DNA from: Omphalotus guepiniiformis
Lineage: Eukaryota; Basidiomycota; Agaricomycetes; Agaricales; Omphalotaceae
DNA: 64,000 bases
Assembly (NCBI GenBank): GCA_028554645.1
Contig: JAQOOI010000079.1
Coordinates: 1,364,001 to 1,428,000, forward strand
Reading direction: 5' to 3'
Shown: piece by piece, positions 1 to 12,882 of the stretch
How the letters are laid out: each line of letters starts with the position of its first letter
Position numbering within the stretch: position 1 is the stretch's first letter
The notes under the pieces: model-generated
Database searches by the model: none
Told to the model about the DNA's origin: nothing
Seen by the model: the letters and a program-made list of their open reading frames with translations, nothing else
Position numbers and translations under genes: made by a program

Positions 1-3000
1 TGGCAACATTGCTCTCTTGAGATGTGGGCTGGAGATCGTCACACGAGCAGAATTTCTCGAAACACAGCAGGAGCAACACTACTCGGGAGTATAACAATCT
101 TCCATCAACTTGTTCCAATCGCCAAACCTCCTCGCGAGCACCTACATATACCCCAGCCTATTGGGCTTCCCGTTGCCGTAAATATGCATATTAGCCAATC
201 CAATGGCATTTTATTGTGAGAGTTGCAGTATTCAACATTCTCAAGATTTAACAAAACAGCAGCGAGAAGTCCATCTATTCATTCCCATGGAATATGCATG
301 TTCGCCTGCGCGCACACAGAGTTACCGCCTGGCTGTTTCCTTCGTCCATCTTGGATTCTCCGCGCGCCTCGTGTCTACTGTCACCCCAGCACTATCATCA
401 TCCGAGTTGACCCTACGCGCAAGGTTAGGCAAAGTTCAGTCAGATACTGCCGCTGAGGTGTTTTCGCCATGCGTTCCAATCCCTCCAAGAAACGGCTGCG
501 AAGCTCTCGCACGTCCGCATCATCATGCTGACTTACCTCACCAATCTGTCATTCTTCACCTACGGCGAACCGTCGGCTTCTGATTTGTTCTCAGCATTAA
601 TGAGGAAATATTCAGCGTGAGCCCTTGCGCTTATTCTGGAGTTATCCTGGTCCACATTGTACCGAATACCTGAACGATGCGTAGTGCCGTTGGTGTGCCG
701 GACTTACCTACTTCCAGCAAGTTCAAGTTGACAACAGGCTCCATGGTACCTTCATTAGCAATTTCGGTTGATTTCACCCGCCGCCGCTGGCAGAATTCAC
801 GCGTTGACAATGGACAATGACTGCCACCCGACATCGGCGGCGTCCCCCCTTTTCGCCCTGCTGAGTAATGCCAATCAGCCAGAGCCTTTCCTGCCCAGAC
901 GTATCGGGCTTGTCACGGACGACTGAATTGTGTGGAGCTACGAAGAGAAAACGGGGCTTGAGCTTAAGGCGCAGGGCTCCGGTTATGTCTCCGAATGGGA
1001 AATTCTCCTCCCGGCCTTGAAGCCGTAAATTATGCCGAATATATTCGATCCATGCCGATCCTGTCCTGTTTATTTTTATCCTTTTCCTTTTTCCGAATCT
1101 CCATTCAAACGGAATGTCTCTCATTTTTCACCGCAGTGCGCCGTAGCTTGTGCGGTATCGTAACAGGACGGAAGGAAGAAGATTTTTGGGGATTCGTGTT
1201 CATCGTGCATGTACTATGTGTTTTCAGCGCATGTCAGGTCAGTCAGTCAGTTTCGAACGTTTGTTCGAAGGAGAAATACTCAGGACTTATTTTTCTCTCA
1301 TAGAGCGCGTTTGCCAGCATGATCAGGCCTGATCGCACCTGGTTCCGATACCTCAAATTGCATCCGAGTCATCGGAAGCCAAAGCTTCAAGTTTCTGGCA
1401 CTAAAGGCAATCAATCGAGCAATCTACATAAATACAGGCAGATGTAAATCTCTGCCACACATTAATTAATAATGCGACCGTCGTCACACCTCTTCACGCC
1501 CAGATATGTATTCAGTCAAGGCACGGAAAGAGGGAGAGAGGTACGTATTTGCTTTTAGATATGAAACATTCCCGGACGGTCACCCTCGGATTGCAAGGAA
1601 AGGGGTGTGGTACAGGCAAGGCTCTGCACAGCAGATCGATAAGGACGACGTAGGGCGACGGTTCGAAGGTGGACATATGCAGGCATATGCGTCCGAGTTC
1701 TGTGCGTTCAGCGTTCAATGACCATCCTCCGATGATCAGCATCCGAATCAGAATTGAAAGTCTAAGTACACGCCTACTTGGTTCACTATACTGCATGATA
1801 TCCATCCGTCACTGTCACTGTGTCTTCAAGACCATGTCATCGCTGTGCATATCCTCCTCTTTGCCTTCAGGGATTCCGTCGTACTTACCGGATCCGGATG
1901 TGACTATCGACTCCGAGGTCAGAATCAGACGTCAGTAGTTCGAGCTCCGTGAACGTGTTTAGGTCATTACTGAACGTTGAGCTTCTGTACTAAGTGGTTA
2001 CCTATGACACTCATGCACCGCACTTTGCGTCAGCGGCTGACGGAGCTCAGTCCCCAGGTACTCACTCAAAGGTCGACGTCACGTATTAGAAGTATCAGGC
2101 ATGGCGCGGCGAAGATGAGAGTCGAGAATGTACAGCGCACATACATAACTTACATGAGTGAACTCAGAAGACTTCTCATAACAGTCCACTTCTGTCCGTT
2201 CCGAACATCTGTAAGTATCACAACATGAATTGTATATGACTGGGGATACGACTGATATGCACATGAATATATTATTATAACTGGGGCCCCGGAAAAGCGT
2301 GTCTTCTGATGAAAGTGTATGAACCTAGAATTCCGGGCCGAACCATGAACATGTATGGAGCTCCATAAGTAGCTAAATATATCATATACACCGTGCACTT
2401 GCTCCATATCGAACTAACGGGTGGAGTGCGCACCTGTGAGCACTAAATGTGGGGCGGGAACATTTGCCAATCTCTAGAGTCTACGGAGCTGCCAGCAAGT
2501 CACTAGTCGACACATCTAAGATACCCTAAGATACCCGACGGTGGAATGATCCAACGACTTTGCCTCCTTGACTCTCGAATCCCGAGTCCAAACGAAACCG
2601 CGTCCATTAGTAGCGGAGTGTAAAACAGAGAGGAAGGATCCGGGTTCGAGATACGTGGGGGACTGTGAAAGCAGAGAAGAGGATACGGGTCCGACAAACG
2701 ACGTCGTGTGTCGCTACTTGGCGAGAGATGCCGCGTCGAAAGATTTACCATCTAAGCTAGGTCCACCGCCGGTGTACAGGTACTGAGGTTGGTGAGTGGA
2801 ATCCAAAAGATGAATTCTGCTAGACCAATCGTCATGACGTTCATATCTGAATCTCCGTTGCCCAAATCAACCCTCCTTGAAGTTCATCTATGCCATCTGT
2901 CTTCTTTTTCTTCCGTGTCCGCTGTTCCATAAGCCACCCAGCCCGACCAAGAGATAAAATACATTCCTGTGAAGGCCGACGTTTCAGCTTATCTAGTCCC

Positions 3001-3014
3001 TTGGCACCCAAGAC
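1..3014. other. Gene-poor stretch, no recognisable gene
   Basis: Only short open frames occur, none with a family match I recognise. The longest is a minus-strand frame of 116 codons at 774-1124. It overlaps a second minus frame at 631-834 whose last 45 codons have a fairly protein-like composition, so a decayed gene cannot be excluded. No tRNA, rRNA or transposase signature was seen. Confidence 0.5.
2516..2535. repeat. 10-bp perfect tandem duplication
   Basis: The decamer CTAAGATACC occurs twice head to tail. It lies in the gene-poor left part of the window and has no evident function. Confidence 0.6.
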
Positions 3015-3158
3015 ATGCGCTACTTTGTTTTGGGCTTCATTCTAGCGACGATACTATTAAGATTCCTGCCGCTATTCGCCTTGGCGCTGGGCTCGGTTCG
3101 TTGTACGCCTGAAGACGAGGTTGAAGGCTGCGGCTCGCTAGTCCTTATAGCGTCATGA
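3015..3158 (+). CDS. Possible short secreted peptide or first exon (47 aa)
   Basis: The ATG opens a 47-codon frame. About 25 residues resemble a signal peptide: MRYFVLG, then a leucine/phenylalanine/alanine-rich core ending LALG. A short tail with two cysteines and an acidic patch (TPEDEVEG) follows. An A/T-rich TATA-like stretch lies about 60 bases upstream near 2955. The mature part would be only about 20 residues, so this may be the first exon of a longer gene or a chance frame. No family is recognised and function is unknown. Confidence 0.28.
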   Translation: MRYFVLGFILATILLRFLPLFALALGSVRCTPEDEVEGCGSLVLIAS

Positions 3159-3340
3159 CCTAAATAGAAATGTCAAGCAGTGTTGGCCTCGAACAGGGCA
3201 ACACCGTACCTAAACGACGGCGTTTTGGTCTGTTCTTCAGCGGTGGTATCTGAAGATAGCGATAGTCAATAGGAGTAATCGGCGGTCGCGGATGGGGAAA
3301 CCAGACACGTACCACCTTTACGTTTCGACGAAAGAGCTTG

Positions 3341-4367
3341 CTAGGGGTCCACTGACTCGACTGGCGGAGCATCATCGTCTTTTTTAAACGGACAAAATGA
3401 TCTCGTGTCAAAAACAATGTCAAGCCCCTCTTTCCTTAGCTTGTAATAGGCTTCGAAGAGATGTCGTTGCAGTATCTCATGCAACACAACTTCCTGGTCG
3501 ACGTTCGCAGCGGGAACCAAAAACTTCCAGAGATCGTCATTACACGAGCCAATGCTGCCTTGATATTTCCTGAAGGTGTCTTAAGGGTATGTCTTTGTAT
3601 CCAAGTTGGAAGCATCCAGAGGTTGGGTTTGAGGCATGTCGCCGAAGGGTGGCTTCACCCTCACCTTGTATGTACCACGCGCAGGCCCACGAGCTATGTA
3701 CATAGGTGTGCCCTGAAAACAATATGGAAGGAACTCATTTGGTGGGAAAAGGACAAAACAAGCCTCACAGTTAGAAGCTTTCAATTCAAGTCTCTCGGCG
3801 TCTCTGGACTCGTGAATATCCTTCATCGACTTGTGTCGATGGTAGCTGGACACTGTTATCGAGATCGAGCAATGCTGCGAGGGATAGAGCATTTGATGAC
3901 CTATAAAACTATATAAGCTCCAGATAATGTCTGGAAGGCTCGGAACTCACCCTTCAAATACGCCCTGCATAAACAAACACCTTCATTTGGTATAGTACCA
4001 GGATCAGCGTGGATGATGACACTGATCTCCTAATGAAGGACGCGATGTCTCTTGATTGCTCAACGACTAGCTGTGGGGGATATGAGCTGGTATGAGTAAT
4101 CGCTACGCACTGTGGCAACACAAATTACTGACTTTCTAAGATCTCTTATGTGGCTCCAATCACCTCTAACAAAGATCTGCACTTGTTGAAAAGCTGGCCT
4201 GATGTTTCGAGTTTCAGACGCTGTCTTCGTCGGTGAACGAACGATGGGTCTTCAAATTCAAAGTCCAACTGAGGTGAAGACTCGACTCCCGGCTTGACGA
4301 ATTTCTCTCGCGAAAGCCAGTCAGGCGAACCCTCCCCCAGCTCGTCAAATAAATCCACTTTGCCCAT
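3341..4367 (-). pseudogene. FunK1-like fungal-type protein kinase, broken
   Basis: Minus-strand exon-like frames follow the order of FunK1-type kinases, a family expanded in mushroom-forming fungi. From ATG 4367 a frame carries FVHRRRQRLKLETSG, resembling the hinge region of the family. A later piece contains SRDIASF, possibly a degraded HRDIS catalytic loop. Then come LLDLDNSVQLP (the DFG-equivalent position) and GTPMYIARG (activation-segment signature). The C-lobe continues DDLWKFLVP to a stop at 3341. An in-frame TAA separates the GTPMY part from the C-lobe near 3560; a GTGAGG..TTAAG intron could skip it but changes the frame. The catalytic loop lacks its usual His and Asn. The family call rests on short motifs; a decayed copy is the likeliest reading. 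Confidence 0.5.
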
Positions 4368-5285
4368 TGGCAATGGGCATCGGGGTACACAGACAGGTTT
4401 GTGGTCACGTGCCAGAACGCGAGCGCCCTTCCCCTGGCTACACGCTGACGCGCTGGCAGTGAAAACCCTCAGATATATGTAGTTGAGTTTCTGACTGCTG
4501 TTGAAAATGAAATTCCTTACATCTCGCCGATATCCATTCTTTCGATGGCTAATTTGTTATTGAGATATTCGGATTCCCAAGGACGGCTGCTGTAATCATG
4601 AATCCCTCCACGACCCTTCAGCTGAAGACTTCCTTTACCCTCCTCACATACCCTGGTCAGATTCCGTCGTATTGAGATGAATCTCTGTCTCTGACCTTCT
4701 CTGAAGCGGGTTCACCCAGTTTTCACCGAGTAAATAACTTATCATCCAGTCGTTGAATTCCATTCGCACTAAGAAGGACGCCACGCAGAGGACACGGGTA
4801 AAACGGCCTCGCGTATGTTCGTACAACTTACTACTGTACCAAAGTGGCAGCTGGCATTGCACTGACGGTGACAGCTGGGGAAATGATACACGTCCGCAGC
4901 TGCTAAGTACGCAGAGAACTTCGCGAATGAGGTTCATGGCCCGAATCTCAGATGACCATCAGGGAGAAGAGTCTGATGGCCTCTAAGTTGAATTCCGGGA
5001 GAACTAGGAAAAATGATAATTCAGGCAGACGAGCGTCTGCCCTAGTGCCCAATGTCGCCGCACCAGGTCTGCTACCGTCTGCACTGTCACAGCACGACAT
5101 CTTATCGACACTTCTTCCACAGAAACTACTACATAGACCTGAAGCACGCCCTCTACGCTAACATGGTTTCACAAGAGTTTCTATTGTTCTGCGCCACACA
5201 TAAGACAGTGTAGTCACGTGGCAGGTTCGATGTGCGCCCCTTTCGCCAAGGTGAGATGCAGCGCTCTACTTCTTCCTAAGTATCT
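4368..5285. other. No assigned gene; open frames upstream of the kinase remnant
   Basis: The minus strand holds open stretches between about 4508 and 4937 that could be eroded 5' exons of the kinase remnant. They need several unsupported splices and carry no motif I recognise. Bases just before 5286 align with sequence upstream of the related copy at 39976, so the duplicated unit extends left of its ATG. Confidence 0.4.
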
Positions 5286-5806
5286 ATGTTGGCGAACACT
5301 ACTTCCACAGGCACTACCACCACAGACCCTACAGTCCAGACTGCAGACTGCGACTAAGAGAAACAGCGAAAAGCGGTTCTATCATGTACCGCAGCATCGT
5401 GTTATGGCTGGTTTCGTTTTAGACTTCGAAACGGTCATGGCGTGGGCCGACCGCTTGGCCAAACGTTCTTTCGATCGCAATGACCATCGCGACAAAAAGC
5501 GATACATACCGTACGAGATGAGGTTAGAAAGCATCCTCCTGCGACAGTGTTTAGATTCGGCTTTGGAAGTAGGTGGGAAGAGTATGGATTGCTCATTCCG
5601 AAACGTCGCGGTTACTCCAGGGAAGGATTCACGGATCCGGATCCCTCAAAATTGCCCAAGTGGGAGAAAGGTGAACGGGAGAGAATAGCTGAGGAGCTGC
5701 TGTTACAACAGGGTAAGGTTCAAGGTTGACTCTTAAGCTGCATGCGATTTCTAACTCCTTTGGTGCAGGAGTCACGAAGTACGAGTTCTGGTCTGTCTTG
5801 CGGTGA
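5286..5806 (+). pseudogene. Decayed copy 1 of an unnamed fungal gene family
   Basis: This segment matches, in reverse orientation, the segment at 39492-39976. Shared protein motifs in order are M-x-ANTTS, VPQHRVM-x-GFV-x-DFET, a WEKYGLL-like block, GYSR-x-GF, NPDPSKLP, EELLLQ-x-G and, after a short intron, VTKYEF-x-SVLR plus stop. Copy 1 is broken: a duplicated ACTGCAG near 5340 puts a stop after about 23 codons. Deletions and an insertion around 5490-5580 shift the frame again before WEEYGLL. The intron (GTAAGG to GCAG, about 5714-5768) is conserved in position between copies, so both came from a spliced genomic gene rather than a retrocopy. I do not recognise the family. Confidence 0.55.
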
Positions 5807-6334
5807 ACTGCTATCAAAGTCAAGCAGCTGTCGGATGTCCTGTCCCCGTACCTCTTCAGTCCCCGGCCGTAGTCCAAGTTGGTCATCGTATTGCTCTCTT
5901 ATTATTGTCTTTCCAGTTCCTTTGTATGACAATGTTCAGAGAATCCTGATGCCGTACTTCAGCGCTCAGCTTCCAGTCATAGTTCCTTGGATATGGTTTA
6001 GATTCAGACCTGATATCAGTTTGCTGTGGTCAATGACCATCAGTGCAGCGGAGTAAAGTTGAGTGTTGACCCCAGTAGATTGTTAATGTAGACGTGGAAG
6101 TGAAGGATGTGACGATCGAAGCCGCACCAGAACCAAGTTGTCGCAAAACAACATCCGTCGATTAACAACGCCCAACGTCTGAGCGCTAACCCCCAAGGAT
6201 GAAGTATACCCATCTCATCTGGCTCTTACCCAATCACCATTTCCGGAACGATTTCGAGCACCTCACTCAGATGTTTCAATTGAGCTGCCCAAAGATCGCG
6301 ATGATATTATAAGGTAAGAGTCGTATAAGTTATA
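5807..6334. other. Intergenic, no gene seen
   Basis: This lies between the decayed family copy and the stop codon of UGGT and includes the UGGT 3' flank. A plus-strand open frame continues to about 6056 but shows no motif or paralog. Confidence 0.5.
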
Positions 6335-9300
6335 TTATAGTTCATCCCTAGGTGTTTCTTCGACACCTTCAGAAAACTCCTTGTGGGACTCCTCCGAGTC
6401 CGCAGTTTCCTCGTTACCCTCAGAGCTTCGAGGCGTCGAGCTGGAGCCTGCATTAGCAAGGACGTTCGTATCCGCAGTAGCAATCCGTGAACGTATTTTC
6501 CCCTCTTGTCCTAGTTTCCGCGTGAACCTAGAAATCTCAGCATCGTATTCTTCCCATTCTGGAATCTGTCGCGCCCGAGAGAGTTTTGGTTCTTTCTGCT
6601 CGGAAGATTGTGAGTACAAAATGTAGCGAGATGAAACAGAGCAGGGTCATTTACAGTCAATGGGTTTTGACAGAGATCTATGGTCTTGGCGCGATGCAGT
6701 CGATCCTTGCTACCTGAAAAGACGCGTACGATATAAGGATACGTGAAAGATGCCTCGGAAATAATCTAGGATGCTTACACCATGTTTCGCACTGTCGAAA
6801 GGCAGAACTTCAGTCAGACCACAACTCTTATCGCAAAGACAGCACCACTCACCCATAGCCAGTCTTCATTTAGCGAAAACTATAACAAAATGGGTGAGAA
6901 GTAGCAACATCTCGCTAGCGTACTCACTATTGGAACCTCACGTTGAAGATTATTGGGTAGATCTTGGATAGTCGGTCAGTGTACATGAAGGCGTAGACGA
7001 GATTAAGTCACCTTGATCGAGATTGGCGAGGGAGTTCGGATCCATTGACAATTGTTGATAAGACCCACGAAGAATATCCTATGCTAGCCTTAAGCTTGGC
7101 AAACACACAAAGAAAGTTGGCACTACGTACACCAGCGGCAACCTACAAGTAATCATGTCAACGAGTGATCACAGTGATACAATACAATTCATCTCACCTG
7201 ACGGAAGCGCACGAGATCGACGACATACAATGCACTGGAAGAATGTGAATGTAAATAAATAAATGATAAACATTGTGAACTCCGGCGATTCATACCTGAT
7301 GTGATAGGGTCGGCCTTGTAGAAAATCTTTCCAGTACCCTGTCTTCCAGAACCGGAACCCTTCCATGTCGGTATTATCGTCTCCCATTGGAGTGTATCCA
7401 TATGGAGCGCCATGGAGGTCAAGGTCAACAAGTTCTTGTAGATCTGCTCGGACAATCTGGTCGGCATCAACAAAGATGACCTTCTTCAAGTCCATCGGGA
7501 AGAGAACGTCGAGAAAGAGAATCTTATACGCCCAGATAATCCTTTGCTTCTCCTTTTGGGCCCGCAACCATGAAGGCCATTTGTAGGTGACCAGCTCGTA
7601 TTTGAAGTTATACGCTTCCGCCAAGTGGGGTATGAATTCCTGTGTGAGGAGGAGGACTTAGACGGAAAACATCAGGGATATCAACAATCCCACTGACCAA
7701 GAATGACGGTGAAAGGAAGTTCTCGATGAACCAGAATTTGACTGTGCTATTCGTGTTCCGAAGTACACTTAAGATCATGATAGAAGCAAAACGCTGTAGA
7801 ATTTCAGCGTATAAATGTCAGTTTCAGGAGCGGTGATCAATCACACATATCTAACGCTCGTATAATAGACCCGATGCAACAGTAAAGATATTGATGTCCG
7901 CCTGCTCGTTCACGACAACGAGGTCTGTGGTCTCTTTAGGGCCAAAAAGCGACATGAAGCTAAGATATCATGAGTACCGTATTTCGTCGGAGCATCAAGA
8001 AAGCTGACCTTGAAAAGACAGTATCTAGCAAGCCAGATGATTCCTCTTCTTCTTCTTCCTCGGCAAGCACGTCCTGAGTTTCCATTCCTGGTAGACGTAC
8101 GAGGCGGGGGTACAAAGTAAGGCCTTCAAAACTGGTGACAGTGATCTCGTTGCCAACTTCAGCAACAGATGGACTGAACCATCCTTCGTTTCCTACACTT
8201 TCCATCGAAAAGATATCCCTTCCACGACCTTCACGAATTTCCAGCTGAAAGACCCCAGGTTTAGCCTTGAACTGAAAGTATCCCAAATTCGCAACAACAA
8301 GAGTGTCGTCGATATGCGAAGGCCCGCTCACTAGCTCAAGCTGTACTCCTCGAGGGGGCGAGTTAGTAACAGTGTCGCGGGCGTGACCTTCGACAACAAG
8401 GTAATCAAGATCGAATACAGCGTCAACGCTGGTGTCTTCGGGAGCGAGATTGCCAAGTTGGATATTGTCAAGATCATATAGTGCTTCTCGTGGGCGCACT
8501 AGCCATGACGATGGCACGTCCATACCAAGAGTGTATATGGGGTCTACAGGAAGACCTTCAAAGACCGTTTCGGAGGATATTTCTTCTCTGAGATATCATC
8601 ATCAGAGGCTGTATCGCATGAAGAAGATTAAAACTAACCCTGCCTCATTGAAAGTGAGCGCCGGCCGAAGATTATACCTGAAAAACTTCTTCAGGGGTAC
8701 CTAGAAAGCAAATCATTAGGTGCTGCAAAAAGTTATGGACCAGTTGGTGATACCTCGCCATGCTGTGCCGGGTTGAGGTGTACTTCTATGAAAACGTCCG
8801 GGACATGCAGTAACCACTACCAAAACCAACAAGTCCAGTAAATGACACTCCCAGTAAGGATGACCTTACCTGCACGAGACCAGACCACTTCTGGGCGCCT
8901 TCGCTTAGTGGATCAAGAAGTATGGCAATATGATATAATGCAGTTGTATTATTCCCAAGTTCAAAGGCGCTGGATAGAGGATACCGATAAGCGGCGGATG
9001 GCAGCTCAACTCAAACGAAACGACCCACGTGTAGTTGCTCTCAAGTTTTTGGTAGTTTCGATTACGAGACCGCTGAGGGGTGTCGAATAATCCAGCTTCG
9101 CTAGGGTCAGGAACCTGAATCGCCGATATCACTGAGGAAGCCATAGATAGAAGGTGTGATAGAGATGCCCTTAAGCACCAGGATTACTATTAACCAATAA
9201 TACGTCGCGAATGAACTAGTACATACCGGTCTAGGTCTTTCAAAGAAGGGCGTATATCTTCCAATGCCGAGAGTACGGGCTGAATGCGATGAAGCATCTC

Positions 9301-12300
9301 GTATTGCTGTAACCCCAGAAAGTCCGCTGCTCGGAATTCGCCAGATGCAATCGGTCCAACCACCTACACGAGAAGGGTAAGGTCGAATGCATATAGCAAG
9401 CGGAGATGTGCATACCCGACCATTAATGACAATGCCGTTCTGCCCGGGGTTAATCCCAGTTTCGCGCACGAATCTTCGGCAGACGTCTAGATATGTAGTG
9501 TGGTTCGTCAAATCGAGCTCAGACAGCTTCACGCCGCCTAGAATGTCCGTCAATGTATCCGCTTGAGAAAGTACCGTCTGAGCCCCAGATGAGTCGTTGA
9601 CAGCATTTGGATCTGTTAATCCAAGAGCGTGTAGTAATTTCGGAGCAGCCACCTTGGAAAGCCGATGAGTCGATTTCAGATGAGCGAAGATAGAGGACGT
9701 GGCAGCTTCTGCAAGGGCACTTTCGATCGGAGGATTATGAACGAAGAATAAACGAGCCGTAGAATGTTGCTCCTGCCCAGCGTGTTAGTGTCAATTTGAA
9801 TAATTCGAACTAGTCATTACCATTGACAGAAGCGCCTCTTTCACGAAAAGAAGACCATCATTACTGTTTAGGTCTGCTACAATATACATCGTTATTGGAA
9901 TGACGTCCGATTCCGCGGAATCTAAGTAACTGGGGTAAGATACGAAAATCTAAAGCAAGGAGGAGCTTACCAGGATACACAAACATGGAGGGACTGGCGT
10001 GGAAGCCTGAGCGCACAAATACCTCTGGCAGGCTGAGAATGCGTAGGTTATCCTTAGTTGGGACGATATAGGTGTTTCGCCTCTTAGACGTCATGGGTAG
10101 GTCGAAGAAATACGTCGACATCATTTCGTTTTGGGCGTCAGTCAATTTGCCTTCGTATATCTGGCAAACCCCTAGTCAGTCCGGAATTACTTGACCCAAC
10201 GGTGTCCGCGTTACCTGCTCCTGCAAGTGCTGCACCTGCTGTCCGATCTCCATCTGCATGCGCCGAAGGAACATCTATGGTCAACTGTACATTAGAGAAT
10301 TGCGAAACACTGACGGCAAAAAAATGGCTTACATCGTCCATATCAAAATGTTTACCGTTGACGAAGGCATGTCCACCGGGAGAAGAAGCCAATGACGCTC
10401 CCAGCCGCTCGCAATAAGCGTTCACGTTGTCCAGCTTCGGGACAAGTTCATTTGTTCCATCCAAAATACCATCTAAGTCAACAGCAGTCTTTTCCTCTGG
10501 CTCACCAGCTGAAGATAATGACGACATCAAAGTACCAAACTCGGCGCGAACAACAGACCATTGGATGTACTCAGTCTGTGCATTTGCCGGGATAGATGTC
10601 TGAGATATCTGCTTCAAGAAAATGGACAAAACGTCTGTGCACCGGAAGCCACTTGACAAATGAGGACTTCATACCTGCTTCAAGAAAGTCATGGTTTGTT
10701 TGCGTCCATGACTTCGCAACAAGTAATAGAATAATCTGGCCATCTTTGCACCTGGTACGTCGATATTAACAGGCTATCGCCACGTGAATATAGAATGCAC
10801 ACCGTCTTCAGTTTCTACTAGAGGAACCACACCAAATCGGAATGGGAAGCCTCGCTGTATGATATTAGAAATGATTCCCGCTAGATAGTTGACACTCGAA
10901 GTGTGCGACAAGTCGAGAGCAAGGACGATATTGAAGAGGTTTAGCTTGATCATGGGGAATTGTCCGGGATATAGTGGTCTGAGAAGACTAGCGGAGCAAT
11001 CCAAATGAGAGCTGGTACGTGAGACGGAACTTGAAAACGACCTACACTATTGATGGACGGACTCCATTGTGCATATCTAACAGACACGATCGTCAAAGTT
11101 CACAGCCCGCAAGGAAGCAAAAAGCTCTCACCTCGAGTCCTTCTCCATATCATTCCACCATATAATCACACCTCCTCCCTCCGACCGGTCACTCGCATCG
11201 AACAAACCATCCAACACCCCCTTGCCGTCATTCTGCGCCGTAGCAATAGTTTGATGTGTAAGTAATTCTATTGCCTCCGCCCTCTCCAAGCCCAAGGCAG
11301 TTAATTCCAGCATAATTCTTCTCTCTTTCTTCAACTGCCTTAGAAGCCCAAATACATTCGCATCCTTTTCCTGCACATTAACTCCATTGAGCCAGATTGC
11401 GTTAACACCTGCTTGAGCCATCAGCTGATTGTTGTGTATCTCTTCGGCCAGACTGTCGTTGACGACGACGCGCCGAGCGAGTGAAGTCACATATTTTGGG
11501 AAGTTTTGCGAAAGGTGTGTGAGCGTCAGCAAAGGATCCGGAGAGTCAACAATGAGTTGCGATGCTTGGAATCCAATGACCAAAAGCTCTTCTTCAGTGG
11601 GTGGCTTGTTGGTATCAGGAGCTGTGACATTTTCTGGATAAGCATCAAGGAGAGGAAGAATGGGATCTAAAATAGAGGATTCAGTTGCCTCCGTTGATGT
11701 GTCTGCATGGCCCCCGTTATTGTTGACATGCCGATCATCCAGTGCGAGGTAGTCCATCTTCTTCAAGTCTAAAGCTACGCTGTAGCCAGATAAAAAGCTT
11801 CGTCTGGAAGCGTCGGTAATCTTCGGTGGAATGTGTCGTAAGACATACTCGACACGAGCATTCGGTCCTCCAGCCAGGTCCAACAAATATGTATGAAGCT
11901 CACGGAAGTTGTTAGACGCGAGTGAAGCATATAGAATTGCCGTCCGATGTGGTGTCGTAAGTCTAAGACTCGGGGGTGAATAAATATGATCAAAAGGAAG
12001 AAGTTTAGGTCTCTTGTAAGCGGAGCTATAATAGTCGTGATAAGTATGTTCATCCCGAATAAAGACTGGAAAACGCTCACGAATTCGAAGAACCCGAATC
12101 TATTTTTTCTAGTCCAGCAAGCTGCGCCAAGCTTTCCACATCGCACACCACAGTACCATACCAATCAACCCACGACCCACAGTCTTCAGAACGTTCCCTT
12201 TCATCCTTGAAATTCTCCGCATAATGGTGATAGAAAGCTTCAATTTTTGGTGTAGCAGCGTGAAGTGCCAGATTCATTTCCACAGCTGCAAGGGCCCCTG

Positions 12301-12621
12301 GGTCAGATAGGAAGCCATGGGATGTCGCCACTTCCAATGAAGACGAATAGATAGCTTCTGGACTCTCATTGGATGCAAATGTCACTACTTCGGGATCAGT
12401 GACACGATCGAGGTAAGGAAAGAAGGCATTTGGATTTTCTAATGCGACTGTTTCGCTATTCCAAAGTAAGCAAGCTGTATAGTACGTAGAAGGTTACAAA
12501 CTCACATGATTTCTAATAGAAATGGGGGAGCATCCCATGAAGTCCTGAGAGACACTTTTACGGGAGGCGTTGCAGCATGAGTTCCTATGGCTGCCAGCCA
12601 CGCACCAAGGAGCCAGAGCAT
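6335..12621 (-). CDS. UDP-glucose:glycoprotein glucosyltransferase (UGGT)
   Basis: This ER-lumen folding sensor re-glucosylates N-glycans of misfolded glycoproteins so that they rebind calnexin. About a dozen exons are joined by short introns. The N-terminus [13 protein letters not shown] is a signal peptide, and the start at 12621 was chosen for it. The large folding-sensor region follows, for example the exon at 11128-11886 and the blocks near 10138-10659 and 9420-9652. The C-terminal GT24 catalytic domain spans about 6700-7970, with [12 protein letters not shown] carrying the DxD metal/UDP-glucose motif (about 7460), [36 protein letters not shown] and [14 protein letters not shown]. The protein ends RDEL, a variant HDEL/KDEL retrieval signal. 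No break was noticed. Identity is secure; individual junctions are by eye. Confidence 0.93.
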
Positions 12622-12882
12622 CTTGAGGACAAAAGACTCCTTTGCACGTCGATTATTCAGATATGAAGATTAAAGGACATAAAGCTAAGCAAGCTAAGAG
12701 AATGGTGTCGATGGTATAATTGAAGTCGCGGACACGTTGACAGCACTCATGGTTAGACGCTCAATACGGATACTCCGGACCGGCGAAAACTTGAGCGCCC
12801 AGTTTTGCAACAGAGTTCGACTCAGAAACTCTTCTTGTCATACAAAATTCAAGCTACAAGTAGATACACGCTCTATATATCA

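Noticed and set aside
1..3000. Possible transposon relic in the gene-poor left end
   Set aside because: No transposase, reverse transcriptase, integrase or terminal repeat could be recognised.
3461..3916. Plus-strand ORF of 151 codons starting with ATG
   Set aside because: It is the codon-register mirror of the minus-strand kinase remnant. Its composition (many W, C, H, R) is shadow-like, whereas the minus reading carries kinase motifs.
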